From Pandoraea anhela (GTDB lineage Bacteria > Pseudomonadota > Gammaproteobacteria > Burkholderiales > Burkholderiaceae), in the NCBI RefSeq assembly GCF_902459655.1, contig NZ_CABPSB010000001.1:372001-436000 (forward strand): a DNA stretch of 64,000 bases, given 5' to 3'. Under the pieces are notes generated by a model. The model saw nothing but the letters and a program-made list of their open reading frames with translations, was not told the DNA's origin and searched no databases. Below, one piece after another: positions 35,465 to 44,803 of the stretch (positions within the stretch are counted from its first letter, which is position 1; every line of letters begins with the position of its first letter). A program made the position numbers and the translations under genes.

Positions 35465-36481
35465 TCAAACCACGACTTCTTGCGGCGCCATTTCCGTGCC
35501 GTACGTCGCCCAGCGATGGTCGCCATCTTCGGCGGCGGCCACGGTCGGCTTGCATTCCCCCGCAGTCTCGTCGAGGCCTTGCAACAACGGACAGCGCTCG
35601 AAGATTTCCGCGATGAAGTCGACAAATACCCGCACCTTAGGCGACAAATGCCGGTTATGCGGATAGACGGCCGAAATCGGCATGGGCGGCGGTTTCCATT
35701 GGTGCAGGATCTCCACCAGTTGCCCCGATTGCAGGTACGGCAACGCCATGAAGCGCGCCAGTTGCACCGTCCCCACGCCGGCCAGTCCCAGTTGGAGGTA
35801 TGCCTCGGCGTCGTTGACCGCGACCGTGCCCTGCATGTGGATTTCGATTTCCTTGCCGTCCACCACGAACTGCTCTTCGATGACCCGGCCCGTGCGGCTC
35901 GAGAAGTAGTGCACCGCCGTGTGCCGCTGCAAATCGTCCAGCGTATGCGGCATGCCCATGCGCTCCAGATAGGCCGGCGACGCGCATGTCAGGCTCTGGA
36001 ACAGGCCGACCCGGCGCGCCACGAGGCTCGAATCCTGAAGCGTGCCCACGCGCAGCACGCAGTCGACCCCTTCCTGAATCAGATCGACGGGCTTGTCGCC
36101 CATGCCGATCATCAGTTCGATCTCGGGATAGCGGTCGCGAAACTTGCACATTTGCGGCAACACCACGAGCTTGCCGAGTGAGCCCGGCATATCCACGCGC
36201 AACTTGCCGCGCACGCGCTGACTGCTCTCCCGGAACGAAGACTCCGTCTCCTCGATGTCGGCGAGGATGCGCAGGCACCGCTCGTAATAGGCGGCACCGT
36301 CGGGCGTGAGATTCAATCGCCGGGTCGTTCGCTGAAGCAAACGGGTCCCCAGATGCGACTCCAGGTTCTGAATGATCGTGGTCACCGAGGTGCGCGGCAA
36401 CCCGAGATTGTCGGCGGCACGCGAGAAGCTGTTCGCCTCGACCACCCGCGTGAAGACCTGCATCGCTTGCAAGCGATCCAT
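35465..36481 (-). CDS. bpeT: LysR-family regulator, BpeT/CeoR-like
   Basis: A 338-residue LysR regulator with an N-terminal winged helix (FSRAADNLGLPRTSVTTIIQNLESHLGTRLLQRTTRR) and the CrgA-like effector domain. The C-terminus extends about 40 residues past the usual end (~300), finishing GTEMAPQEVVV. It is divergent from llpE-bpeE-bpeF-oprC across a 240-bp gap carrying a large inverted repeat, the arrangement of bpeT (B. pseudomallei) and ceoR (B. cenocepacia), regulators of a chloramphenicol/trimethoprim/fluoroquinolone efflux pump. The symbol is assigned from context and homology type. Confidence 0.85.
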   Translation of the reverse strand: MDRLQAMQVFTRVVEANSFSRAADNLGLPRTSVTTIIQNLESHLGTRLLQRTTRRLNLTPDGAAYYERCLRILADIEETESSFRESSQRVRGKLRVDMPGSLGKLVVLPQMCKFRDRYPEIELMIGMGDKPVDLIQEGVDCVLRVGTLQDSSLVARRVGLFQSLTCASPAYLERMGMPHTLDDLQRHTAVHYFSSRTGRVIEEQFVVDGKEIEIHMQGTVAVNDAEAYLQLGLAGVGTVQLARFMALPYLQSGQLVEILHQWKPPPMPISAVYPHNRHLSPKVRVFVDFIAEIFERCPLLQGLDETAGECKPTVAAAEDGDHRWATYGTEMAPQEVVV

Positions 36482-36552
36482 GATATTTCCCCATTGAAGA
36501 CACCGTTTCCCTGGCGGGCCCGACGAAAAGTCGCCTCATTGCCGACGCATAT

Positions 36553-36589
36553 CCTTATGGGCCGGACGCATAAGCCAACGCCCATAAGG
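36553..36589. promoter_or_regulatory. Operator candidate of the efflux locus
   Basis: CCTTATGGGC (36553-36562) and GCCCATAAGG (36580-36589) are perfect 10-base arms with a 17-base spacer; the spacer contains another CATAAG (36569-36574). Three CATAAG-type half sites in the bpeT-llpE divergent gap fit a LysR tetramer binding region. Confidence 0.6.
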
Positions 36590-36721
36590 CTGAGACGGAT
36601 TAGTCGAGCTGGCCGAACAGTGTTGCCAAATTATAGGCGTTTATCCCAATGTCCGTGGCCTCTAGACTTCGCTCCATCGAATGTCATCAGAGGGGTATCG
36701 CTCGCGCGAGCCCAAAGCCAT

Positions 36722-37657
36722 ATGTCAACCAACGCCAAGTCGAAATCGGGCCAAGCGGGAAAATCGGGGTCGCCGGGATCGGGCGGTCCGATGTTGCGCA
36801 CCGACGACGGACTGCGCATCGAAGAGGTGAGCATCGAGGGGCACATCGCCCCCGTGACGCTGCGCCTGTACCGGCCGGTGGGCGCCGCCGCCGGCACGCC
36901 CGCCGAGTCTGTCGGGCAGCCGGGCGTCGTGGTGCCGCTTGAAGCCCATTTGCCCGCCGTACTGTATTTCCACGGCGGGGGGTTCTGCCGGGGTTCGCTC
37001 GACGACGGCGACGCAGCCGCTCGTTTCCTGGCGCTCAATATTCCGGCGCTGGTCGTCTCGGTCGGTTACTCGCTCGCGCCCGAGCACCCGTTTCCCGCCG
37101 CGCCGGAAGACGCCTGGTGCGCCGCGCTCTGGCTGCAACGCCATGCTCGCCGTTACGGCGCCAGTCCGCGCCGTCTGGCCGTCACCGGCCACGACGCGGG
37201 CGGCAACATCGCGACGGCCCTCACCATGATTGCCCGCGATCGCGGCGAAGTCGTCATTTCGGCGCAAGCGCTGCTCGCCCCGCTGCTCGACCCCAGCATG
37301 ACGCGTCTGGCCGATGGCCGCACGCCCAGCGACATCGAGGCAAGCGAGTGCGCCCGTTGCTACCGCGCCTATCTGCCGCATGCCACGCAGCGTCTGCATC
37401 CGTACGCCGCGCCGCTCGAATCCCGTCGTCTCGCGGGCCTGCCGCCCACGCTGATCGCATCCGCCGAACACGACCTGCTGCACGTCGAAGCTGAAAAATA
37501 TGCTGCCGAGCTGATCGCGGCCGGCGTGCCGACGCAGGTCACGCGCCATCGCAGCGCGTCCCATTACGGTCTGGCCGCGCTGCCCGCAGCACTGCGGGAA
37601 GTGGCCACGTTCCTGACACGTCGGCTGGCGCCGCCCGCCACCGGCTCTACCCAGTGA
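36722..37657 (+). CDS. llpE: Lipase-like alpha/beta hydrolase LlpE with Ser-to-Asp nucleophile change
   Basis: A 311-residue protein of the hormone-sensitive-lipase family, placed first in the efflux operon like LlpE of Burkholderia. The oxyanion motif HGGG is at 84-87, and candidate Asp and His of the triad are in EHDLLHVEAE and ASHYG. The nucleophile elbow, normally GDSAGG, reads GHDAGG at 156-161, so Asp158 stands where the catalytic Ser should be. Ordinary esterase activity is therefore unlikely. LlpE is reported as dispensable for resistance. The start at 36722 is the first sensible ATG; the N-terminus is Ser/Gly-rich. Confidence 0.88.
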   Translation: MSTNAKSKSGQAGKSGSPGSGGPMLRTDDGLRIEEVSIEGHIAPVTLRLYRPVGAAAGTPAESVGQPGVVVPLEAHLPAVLYFHGGGFCRGSLDDGDAAARFLALNIPALVVSVGYSLAPEHPFPAAPEDAWCAALWLQRHARRYGASPRRLAVTGHDAGGNIATALTMIARDRGEVVISAQALLAPLLDPSMTRLADGRTPSDIEASECARCYRAYLPHATQRLHPYAAPLESRRLAGLPPTLIASAEHDLLHVEAEKYAAELIAAGVPTQVTRHRSASHYGLAALPAALREVATFLTRRLAPPATGSTQ

Positions 37658-37684
37658 GTCCATCCGATCCCGGAGATTTGAAAA

Positions 37685-39004
37685 ATGACCACCCTCGCTC
37701 GCAAACCCGTACTTATTGCCGCTGCCGCCACGGCCGCGCTGCTCGCCATCGGCACGCTCACCGTCGTGCGCGTTGACGCCAGCACACCCACCGCGCAAGT
37801 GATGCCCACCGTAGAGGTCGACGTCGCCAATGTCCTGTCGCGCACGGTGACCGACTGGCAAAGCTACTCGGGCCGGCTCGACGCCGTCGACCGCGTCGAT
37901 ATCAAGCCGCTCGTGTCGGGCACCATCACCGCCGTGCATTTCAAGGACGGCCAGCTCGTGAAGAAGGGTGACGCCCTCTTCACCATCGATCCGCGTCCGT
38001 ACGCCGCCGAAGTCGATCGCGCCGCCGCGCAACTCGCGTCTGCGCAGGCGCGCGACGTCTTTACCAGTACCGACCTCGCCCGCGCGCAGCGCCTGATCGC
38101 GGATAACGCCATCGCGAAGAAGGACTTCGACCAGAAGGAAAACGCCGCTCGCGAAGCCGTCGCCAACGTGAAGGCCGCGCAGGCCGCGCTGGAAACCGCC
38201 CGCATCAACCTCGGCTACACGCAGATCGTGGCGCCGGTGGCCGGGCGCGTCTCGCGCGCGGAGATCACCGTCGGCAACACGGTGTCGGCGGGTGCGCAAT
38301 CGCCCGCGCTGACCACGGTGGTGTCGGTCTCGCCGATCTATGCGGCGTTCGATGTCGATGAACAGACCTACCTGCGCTACCTCTCGCGCGACACCGCCAA
38401 ACCGGGCGCCGTGCCGGTCGACCTGGGCCTCGCCAACGAGTCGGGTTACTCGCGCAAGGGCACGGTGTACTCCGTGGATAACCGCTTCGACACCACGTCC
38501 GGCACGATCCGCGTTCGCGCGCGCTTCGACAACGCCGACGGCGCGCTCGTGCCGGGTCTCTATGCACGGATTCGCGTCGGTGGCGGCGAGCCGCACCCGG
38601 CGCTGCTCGTGGACGAAGCCGCCGTCGGCACCGATCAGAGCAAGAAATACGTGATGGTGGTCGATCAGGCCAACAAGGCGCAGTACCGCGAGGTGCAGTT
38701 GGGCGAGCGCCACGGCGGGCTGGTGGAAATCGCCGGCGGGCTGAAGGACGGCGAACGCATCATCGTGAACGGTCTGCAGCGCGTGCGCCCGGGCGACGCC
38801 GTCACGCCGAAGGTCGTGAAGATGGCGGGCGACACGGGCGATGCCCGCGACGTCGCACCGACGGCGGTGGCCGCCACCGGCGCGGACGATGCCGCCAAGG
38901 CTGCGGCACCGGCGGCCAACGACGCAAACGCTACGCAGAAAACTTCGCACAACGGCAGCAAGACCCAATCGGTCGCGGCGGCCAAAACCGCTTCGCGTTC
39001 GTAA
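37685..39004 (+). CDS. bpeE: RND efflux periplasmic adaptor (BpeE/CeoA-like)
   Basis: A 439-residue membrane fusion protein bridging inner-membrane pump and outer-membrane channel. The N-terminus has one hydrophobic anchor (PVLIAAAATAALLAIGTLTVV) and no lipobox cysteine. The barrel-sandwich and hairpin domains include YSGRLDAVDRVDIKPLVSGTITAVHFKDGQLVKKGD, DVFTSTDLARAQRL and QIVAPVAGRVSRAEITVGNTV. The Ala/Lys-rich C-terminal tail after about residue 385 is low complexity. It is 27 bases after llpE and 101 before the pump gene. Confidence 0.95.
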   Translation: MTTLARKPVLIAAAATAALLAIGTLTVVRVDASTPTAQVMPTVEVDVANVLSRTVTDWQSYSGRLDAVDRVDIKPLVSGTITAVHFKDGQLVKKGDALFTIDPRPYAAEVDRAAAQLASAQARDVFTSTDLARAQRLIADNAIAKKDFDQKENAAREAVANVKAAQAALETARINLGYTQIVAPVAGRVSRAEITVGNTVSAGAQSPALTTVVSVSPIYAAFDVDEQTYLRYLSRDTAKPGAVPVDLGLANESGYSRKGTVYSVDNRFDTTSGTIRVRARFDNADGALVPGLYARIRVGGGEPHPALLVDEAAVGTDQSKKYVMVVDQANKAQYREVQLGERHGGLVEIAGGLKDGERIIVNGLQRVRPGDAVTPKVVKMAGDTGDARDVAPTAVAATGADDAAKAAAPAANDANATQKTSHNGSKTQSVAAAKTASRS

Positions 39005-39105
39005 TGCCCGCCACGTTCGTCGTGCTGTCATTGCGTCCGATGCCCGACATGCGCGTGCAGGCACACAGCAACATCGCACGCTGAACGACACCCCAGAGTT
39101 TCGTC

Positions 39106-42100
39106 ATGAATATCTCAAAATTCTTTATCGACCGGCCCATCTTCGCGGGCGTGCTTTCGGTCCTCACGCTGCTGGCCGGCCTGATCGCCGTGTTCCAGTT
39201 GCCGATTTCGGAATACCCGGAAGTGGTGCCGCCGTCGGTCGTCGTGCACGCTCAATACCCCGGCGCGAACCCGAAGGTGATCGCCGAGACCGTTGCGTCT
39301 CCGCTCGAAGAGCAGATCAACGGCGTGGAAAACATGCTCTACATGCAGTCGCAGGCCAATAGCGACGGCAACCTCACCACGACGGTCACCTTCCGTCTGG
39401 GCACCGACCCGGACAAGGCGCAGCAACTCGTGCAGAACCGCGTCTCGCAAGCGCTGCCGCGCCTGCCCGACGACGTGCAGCGTCTCGGTGTGACGACGAT
39501 CAAGTCCTCGCCCACGCTTACGATGGTGGTGCACCTGATCTCGCCGAACGACCGTTACGACATGACGTACCTGCGCAACTACGCGCTCATCAACGTCAAG
39601 GATCGCCTCTCGCGTATCAAGGGCGTGGGCGAAGTGCAGATGTGGGGCGCCGGCGACTACTCGATGCGTGTCTGGCTCGACCCGGCCAAGGTGGCGCAGC
39701 GGGGTCTGACCGCGTCTGACGTCGTGAAGGCCATTCGCGAACAGAACGTGCAGGTCGCCGCCGGTGTGATCGGCGCGACGCCGGCCGGCCCGAACACCCC
39801 GTTGCAACTGAACGTGAACACGCGCGGTCGCCTGAACACGGAAGAAGAGTTCCGCGACATCATCCTGAAGACCTCGCCGGACGGCGCCGTCACGCACCTG
39901 AGCGACGTTGCCCGAGTGCAACTCGACGCCTCGTCGTACAGCCTGCGCTCGTTGCTCGACAACAAGCCGGCCATCGGTCTGGGTATCAACCAGTCGCCGG
40001 GTGCGAACTCGCTGCAAATCTCGGACGATGTCCGTGCCGCCATGGTCGACCTGCAAAAGGACATGCCCCCGGGCGTGGAATACCGCATCGCGTATGACCC
40101 GACGCAGTTCGTTCGCTCGTCGATCGAGGCGGTCGTACACACGCTGCTCGAAGCCATCGCACTGGTGGTGATCGTGGTGATCGTGTTCCTGCAAACCTGG
40201 CGCGCGTCGATCATCCCGCTGCTCGCCGTGCCGGTCTCGATCGTGGGCACGTTCGCCCTGCTGCTCGGCTTCGGCTACTCGATCAATGCGTTGTCGCTGT
40301 TCGGGATGGTGCTGGCCATCGGTATCGTGGTGGACGACGCCATCGTGGTGGTCGAGAACGTCGAACGCAACATCGCCGCCGGCCTCTCGCCGAAGGAAGC
40401 GACGTATCAGGCCATGCGGGAAGTGAGCGGTCCGATCATCGCGATTGCGCTCACGCTGGTGGCCGTGTTCGTGCCGCTCGCGTTCATGTCGGGCCTGACG
40501 GGCCAGTTCTACAAGCAGTTCGCCATGACCATCGCCATCTCGACGGTGATCTCGGCCTTCAACTCGCTCACGCTGTCGCCGGCCATGGCCGCGCTGCTGC
40601 TCAAGGACCATCACGCCAAGCCGGACTGGCTCACGCGTCAGATGAACCGTTATCTGGGCGGCTTCTTCAACCTGTTCAACCGCGTGTTCCATCGCGGCTC
40701 GGAAAAGTACGGTCACGGCGTGACCCGCGTGATCGGTCGCAAGGCCGTGATGATGGCGATCTTCGCGGTGCTGCTCGGTATCACGGTGCTGCTGGGCAAG
40801 GTCGTGCCGGGTGGTTTCGTGCCGGCGCAGGACAAGGAATATCTGATCGCCTTCGCGCAATTGCCCAACGGCGCATCGCTCGATCGCACCGACAAGGTGA
40901 TCCGCGACATGTCGGAAATCGCGCTGAAGACCCCTGGCGTGAAGAACGCCGTGGCCTTCCCGGGGCTGTCGGTCAACGGCTTCACCAACTCGTCGTCTGC
41001 GGGGATCGTGTTCGTCACGCTCAAGCCGTTCAGCGAACGCAAGGACAAGTCGCTCTCGGCCGGTGCCATCGCCGCGAAGCTCAATGGCGAATACGCGAAG
41101 AACAAGGATTCGTTCATTGCCGTGTTCCCGCCTCCGCCGGTGCTGGGTCTGGGAACGCTCGGCGGCTTCAAGCTGCAAGTGGAAGACCGCGGCGCGCTCG
41201 GTTACGAAGCCCTGAACGACGCCACGCAGGCGTTCATCAAGAAGGCGTCGCAGACGAAGGAACTGGGGCCCACGTTCTCGTCGTACCAGATCAACGTGCC
41301 GCAGCTGAACGTCGACCTCGACCGCGTGAAGGCAAAGCAACTGGGTGTGCCGATCACCGACGTGTTCGACACCATGCAGATCTACCTCGGCTCGCTGTAT
41401 GTGAACGACTTCAACAAGTTCGGCCGCGTGTATCAGGTCCGTGTGCAAGCCGACGCGCCGTATCGTGCGCACGCCGACGACATCGGCCTGCTCAAGACGC
41501 GTAACACCAATGGCGACATGGTGCCGCTCTCGTCGCTGGTCAAGGTCTCGCCGACCTACGGTCCGGAAATGGTGGTTCGCTATAACGGCTACACCGCTGC
41601 CGACATCAACGGCGGTCCGGCCCCCGGCTACTCGTCGGGTCAGGCGCAAGCGGCGGTGGAGCGCATCGCGGCCGAGACGCTGCCGCGCGGTGTGAAGTTC
41701 GAATGGACGGACCTGACGTATCAGCAAATCCTCGCGGGCGACTCCGCGCTGTGGGTGTTCCCGATCTCGGTGCTGCTGGTGTTCCTGGTGCTCGCCGCAC
41801 AGTACGAAAGCCTGACGCTGCCGCTGGCCGTGATCATGATCGTGCCGATGAGCATCATGTCCGCCCTGTTCGGTGTGTGGCTCACGCGAGGGGATAACAA
41901 CATCTTCACGCAGATCGGTTTGATGGTGCTTGTGGGGCTTTCAGCGAAGAACGCGATTCTGATCGTGGAATTCGCCCGGGAACTGGAAATGCAGGGACGC
42001 ACGGCCATCGCGGCCGCTATCGAAGCCAGCCGTCTGCGTCTGCGCCCGATTCTGATGACCTCCATCGCGTTCATCATGGGTGTGGTGCCGCTGGTGACGT

Positions 42101-42291
42101 CGACCGGTGCCGGTTCGGAAATGCGTCACGCGATGGGTGTGGCCGTGTTCTTCGGCATGATCGGTGTGACCGGTTTCGGTCTGATCCTGACGCCGGTGTT
42201 CTACGTGCTGCTCCGTACGCTGGCGGGCAAAAAGCCGCTGCACAGTGCGCACGCGTCGACCATGCCCGCCAACGTCAAGGCCGAAGTCTGA
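39106..42291 (+). CDS. bpeF: RND multidrug efflux permease (BpeF/CeoB-like)
   Basis: A 1061-residue inner-membrane proton/drug antiporter of the HAE-1 RND family. It starts MNISKFFIDRPIFAGVLSV, has the proton-relay aspartates in GMVLAIGIVVDDAIVVVENVERN, and the family motifs of both halves (GANSLQISDDVRAAM, FVPAQDKEYLIAFAQLPNGAS, LVFLVLAAQYESLTLP). Twelve membrane helices and two large periplasmic loops are evident. Size is standard. With the adaptor and outer-membrane factor it forms the complete tripartite pump likely to extrude chloramphenicol, trimethoprim and fluoroquinolones. Confidence 0.97.
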   Translation: MNISKFFIDRPIFAGVLSVLTLLAGLIAVFQLPISEYPEVVPPSVVVHAQYPGANPKVIAETVASPLEEQINGVENMLYMQSQANSDGNLTTTVTFRLGTDPDKAQQLVQNRVSQALPRLPDDVQRLGVTTIKSSPTLTMVVHLISPNDRYDMTYLRNYALINVKDRLSRIKGVGEVQMWGAGDYSMRVWLDPAKVAQRGLTASDVVKAIREQNVQVAAGVIGATPAGPNTPLQLNVNTRGRLNTEEEFRDIILKTSPDGAVTHLSDVARVQLDASSYSLRSLLDNKPAIGLGINQSPGANSLQISDDVRAAMVDLQKDMPPGVEYRIAYDPTQFVRSSIEAVVHTLLEAIALVVIVVIVFLQTWRASIIPLLAVPVSIVGTFALLLGFGYSINALSLFGMVLAIGIVVDDAIVVVENVERNIAAGLSPKEATYQAMREVSGPIIAIALTLVAVFVPLAFMSGLTGQFYKQFAMTIAISTVISAFNSLTLSPAMAALLLKDHHAKPDWLTRQMNRYLGGFFNLFNRVFHRGSEKYGHGVTRVIGRKAVMMAIFAVLLGITVLLGKVVPGGFVPAQDKEYLIAFAQLPNGASLDRTDKVIRDMSEIALKTPGVKNAVAFPGLSVNGFTNSSSAGIVFVTLKPFSERKDKSLSAGAIAAKLNGEYAKNKDSFIAVFPPPPVLGLGTLGGFKLQVEDRGALGYEALNDATQAFIKKASQTKELGPTFSSYQINVPQLNVDLDRVKAKQLGVPITDVFDTMQIYLGSLYVNDFNKFGRVYQVRVQADAPYRAHADDIGLLKTRNTNGDMVPLSSLVKVSPTYGPEMVVRYNGYTAADINGGPAPGYSSGQAQAAVERIAAETLPRGVKFEWTDLTYQQILAGDSALWVFPISVLLVFLVLAAQYESLTLPLAVIMIVPMSIMSALFGVWLTRGDNNIFTQIGLMVLVGLSAKNAILIVEFARELEMQGRTAIAAAIEASRLRLRPILMTSIAFIMGVVPLVTSTGAGSEMRHAMGVAVFFGMIGVTGFGLILTPVFYVLLRTLAGKKPLHSAHASTMPANVKAEV

Positions 42292-42303
42292 AGGATGCCA
42301 ATC

Positions 42304-43854
42304 ATGCAATCGCAATGGATCAAACGTAGTCTGGGCGTCTCGGGCTTGCTCGCCACCTTGCTGGTGGTGGCGGGTTGCTCGATGGCCCCCACGTACGAAG
42401 TGCCGAAGGTGAGCGACAAGGGCACGCCCACGGCCTTCAAGGAAGCTGCCCTGCCCGCCAGCGAGGCCGGCACGTGGAAGACGGCCGAGCCGTCCGAAGC
42501 CGTGGCGCGCGGCGAATGGTGGAAGGTGTTCGGCGACGCCGCGCTCGACAAGCTCGAAGACGACGCGCTGGCCGCCAACCAGAACCTGAAGGCCGCCGCC
42601 GCCCGCGTGCAGCAAGCGCGCGGCATACAGCGTCAGGCACGTGCCGCGCTCTTCCCCACGCTCGATGCCGGGTTCGGGCCCACGCGCCAGAAGATCTCGC
42701 CGGCGTCGCAGTTGCAGCCGGACGGCACGAACATCGCGCCGTACACGCTGTGGCGTGCGCAGGCAAGCGTCGGTTACGAAGTCGACCTGTTCGGCCGTGT
42801 GTCGGATAACGTCGCCGCCGCCCGTGCAGACGCCGAGCAAAGCGAAGCGCTGTATCGCTCGGTACAGCTCGCGCTGCAAGCGGACGTCGCACAGAACTAC
42901 TTCAACCTGCGCGAACTCGACGCCGAACAGGCGCTGTACACGCAAACGGTGAAGCTGCGCGAAGAGGCGCTGAAGCTGGTGCAGCGGCGCTTTACCGAAG
43001 GCGATATCGGCGAGCTGGACGTGGCGCGCGCCAAGGCCGAACTGGCCACGGCGCAGTCCGATGCACTCGCCGTAGCCCGCCTGCGTGCGGCGTCCGAGCA
43101 CAGCCTGGCGATTCTGCTGGGCAAGACGCCGGCCGAGTTCACGTTCGCCCCCTCGCCGCTGGCGCCGGTGACAGTCCGCGTGCCCGCGGGTCTGCCGTCG
43201 GCGCTGCTGGAGCGTCGTCCGGACATCGCAGCGGCCGAGCGCGCCATGGCCGCCGCAAACGCGCGGATCGGTGTAGCGAAAGCCGCCTTCTTCCCGTCGC
43301 TGTCGCTCACCGGCTCGGGCGGATTCGAAGCCGCCACGCTGGGCGATCTGTTCAACTGGTCGAGCCGCACCTTCCTGCTCGGCCCGGTGGTCGGCGGCCT
43401 GCTCTCGATGCCGATCTTCGACGGCGGCGCGCGCAGCGGTAATTTGTCGCGTGCCCGCGCGCAGTACGAAGAGGATGTCGCGAACTATCGTCAGCAAGTG
43501 CTCGTGGCGTTCCAGGAAGTCGAGGACAACCTGTCGAACCTGCGTCTGCTCGATCAGCAAACGCGTGCGCAGGACGACGCCGTCAAGGCATCGAGTCGCG
43601 CCGCGCAGCTCTCGCGCACGCAGTACCAGGAGGGCTCGATCGCCTATCTGGATGTCATCGATGCCGAGCGCACGGTGTTGCAGACGCAACGCAGCGCGGT
43701 GCAACTGGCCGGTGCACAGGCGGTATCCACCGTCAACCTGATCCGCGCGCTTGGCGGTGGCTGGGGCGATTTGCCCAAGTCGCCGGTGGCGCCGGCCGAC
43801 GCGACAACCGCGCCCACGGCGAACGCCTCGGGTGCGACAGTCGCCGCACGCTGA
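42304..43854 (+). CDS. oprC: RND efflux outer-membrane factor lipoprotein (OprC/OpcM-like)
   Basis: A ~516-residue TolC-type channel of the NodT family. The signal peptide ends in the lipobox VVAGC, so the cysteine should be lipidated. Characteristic motifs: WWKVFGDAALDKLEDDALAANQNLKAA, SVGYEVDLFGRVSDNV, VARAKAELATAQSD and VAFQEVEDNLSNLRLLDQQ. I start at the ATG at 42304, because GAAGGA lies eight bases upstream; an ATG at 42295 is too close to it. It ends the llpE-bpeE-bpeF operon, 12 bases after bpeF. Confidence 0.95.
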   Translation: MQSQWIKRSLGVSGLLATLLVVAGCSMAPTYEVPKVSDKGTPTAFKEAALPASEAGTWKTAEPSEAVARGEWWKVFGDAALDKLEDDALAANQNLKAAAARVQQARGIQRQARAALFPTLDAGFGPTRQKISPASQLQPDGTNIAPYTLWRAQASVGYEVDLFGRVSDNVAAARADAEQSEALYRSVQLALQADVAQNYFNLRELDAEQALYTQTVKLREEALKLVQRRFTEGDIGELDVARAKAELATAQSDALAVARLRAASEHSLAILLGKTPAEFTFAPSPLAPVTVRVPAGLPSALLERRPDIAAAERAMAAANARIGVAKAAFFPSLSLTGSGGFEAATLGDLFNWSSRTFLLGPVVGGLLSMPIFDGGARSGNLSRARAQYEEDVANYRQQVLVAFQEVEDNLSNLRLLDQQTRAQDDAVKASSRAAQLSRTQYQEGSIAYLDVIDAERTVLQTQRSAVQLAGAQAVSTVNLIRALGGGWGDLPKSPVAPADATTAPTANASGATVAAR

Positions 43855-44359
43855 TTCACGTTGGACTGAGATGGACTGAATTGAACTGAGTCGCATCGAC
43901 TGCGCTGCGACCGGCGTGGTGTTCGCCCCCGGGGACACCACGCCAGCATGGATGCATCGAACCGGCGGCCGCGCTCGTACCCCAAGACGAGAGACGCGCC
44001 GACCCGCCCCCGACGCGCGCCTGGCGTGCCGCCGGTCTCGATGCGCCTCACGCGTCGCGTGACAGCGCCGTCGTCGCAGGTTTCCTCCCTGCGTCCCTGC
44101 TTGCCCGGTACCTGTCCGGCGTCAAAAGACGCCGGGCTCGTCCGGGCTTTTTTTTTGGCAGACGATGGTAGGATGGACGCACGGTCTTCGCTCACGCGTC
44201 ACGCGTGTCGCGCGCCTGCGGCCAGGGTTCGTGCGGCTCGGGCAAGTTGTGCGATGCGAGCGGCACGACAGCGACGACCGTTGCTGGCAAGTCATCTCGA
44301 ATGCTTCCCCCAAGTGCGGTCCGTCGTCCCGGCGGGCCCTACGATAAGGAGTGCACATA
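43855..44359. other. Gap after the efflux operon
   Basis: The 505-bp stretch opens with short direct repeats of the TGGACTGA type right after oprC and contains a nested terminator hairpin at 44103-44156 (listed). No gene is supported. The promoter of the RcnB-like gene probably lies between 44160 and 44345; AAGGAG at 44346-44351 is its ribosome site. Confidence 0.45.
44103..44156 (+). terminator. Nested-stem terminator with nine T residues
   Basis: An inner perfect stem CCGGCGTC / GACGCCGG (loop AAAA) is nested in an outer GCCCGG / CCGGGC stem, followed directly by nine T residues. It can end the efflux operon transcript on the plus strand. Confidence 0.8.
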
Positions 44360-44803
44360 ATGAAGATGCGCAAGACACTGTCGCTTTGCGTTGCCGCCGG
44401 TCTGGCGGTTTCCTCCTCTCTCGCGCTCGCGCAGGGCGGCCCGCCTCCCGAGGGAGGACCGGGCGGTCCGCCTGGGCACCAACCGGGCGGTCCGCACGGC
44501 AGCCCTCCGGGTCACGGCCCGCAGAAGGGGCATCACAATGGCCCGCCGCCGCGGGCGCAAGGTGGCCCCGGCGGCCCCGGCGGCCCCGGCGGTCAGGGCA
44601 ACGATACTTCATGGCAACACCCCGAATGGCGCAAGGGTGATCGCGTGCCGCAGCAATATCGTGACGCCCAGTACCGCGTCGACGACTACCGCCAATACCA
44701 TCTCGACGCCCCCAAGCGCGGCCACCACTGGGTTGGCGTGGGCGGCGACTTCCTGCTGGTCAACGGCTCGGGCGTCATCGTCCAGATCGTAGGCGGGCAC
44801 TGA
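44360..44803 (+). CDS. RcnB-family periplasmic protein
   Basis: A 147-residue exported protein. The signal peptide ends ...SSLALAQGG. It is followed by a Gly/Pro/His-rich stretch (GGPGGPPGHQPGGPHGSPPGHG), which could bind metal, and then by the RcnB-like domain (VPQQYRDAQYRVDDYRQYHLDAP, HHWVGVGGDFLLVNGSGVIVQIV). In E. coli RcnB helps nickel/cobalt homeostasis; related proteins have broader envelope roles. Start chosen by AAGGAG eight bases upstream of the ATG at 44360, over the GTG at 44351. Confidence 0.88.
   Translation: MKMRKTLSLCVAAGLAVSSSLALAQGGPPPEGGPGGPPGHQPGGPHGSPPGHGPQKGHHNGPPPRAQGGPGGPGGPGGQGNDTSWQHPEWRKGDRVPQQYRDAQYRVDDYRQYHLDAPKRGHHWVGVGGDFLLVNGSGVIVQIVGGH

Noticed and set aside
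33423-35555. Extended start of paralog B (125 extra residues)
   Set aside because: The extra part is Arg-rich and unlike paralog A; alignment of the two paralogs places both starts exactly 15 residues before the first conserved Cys.
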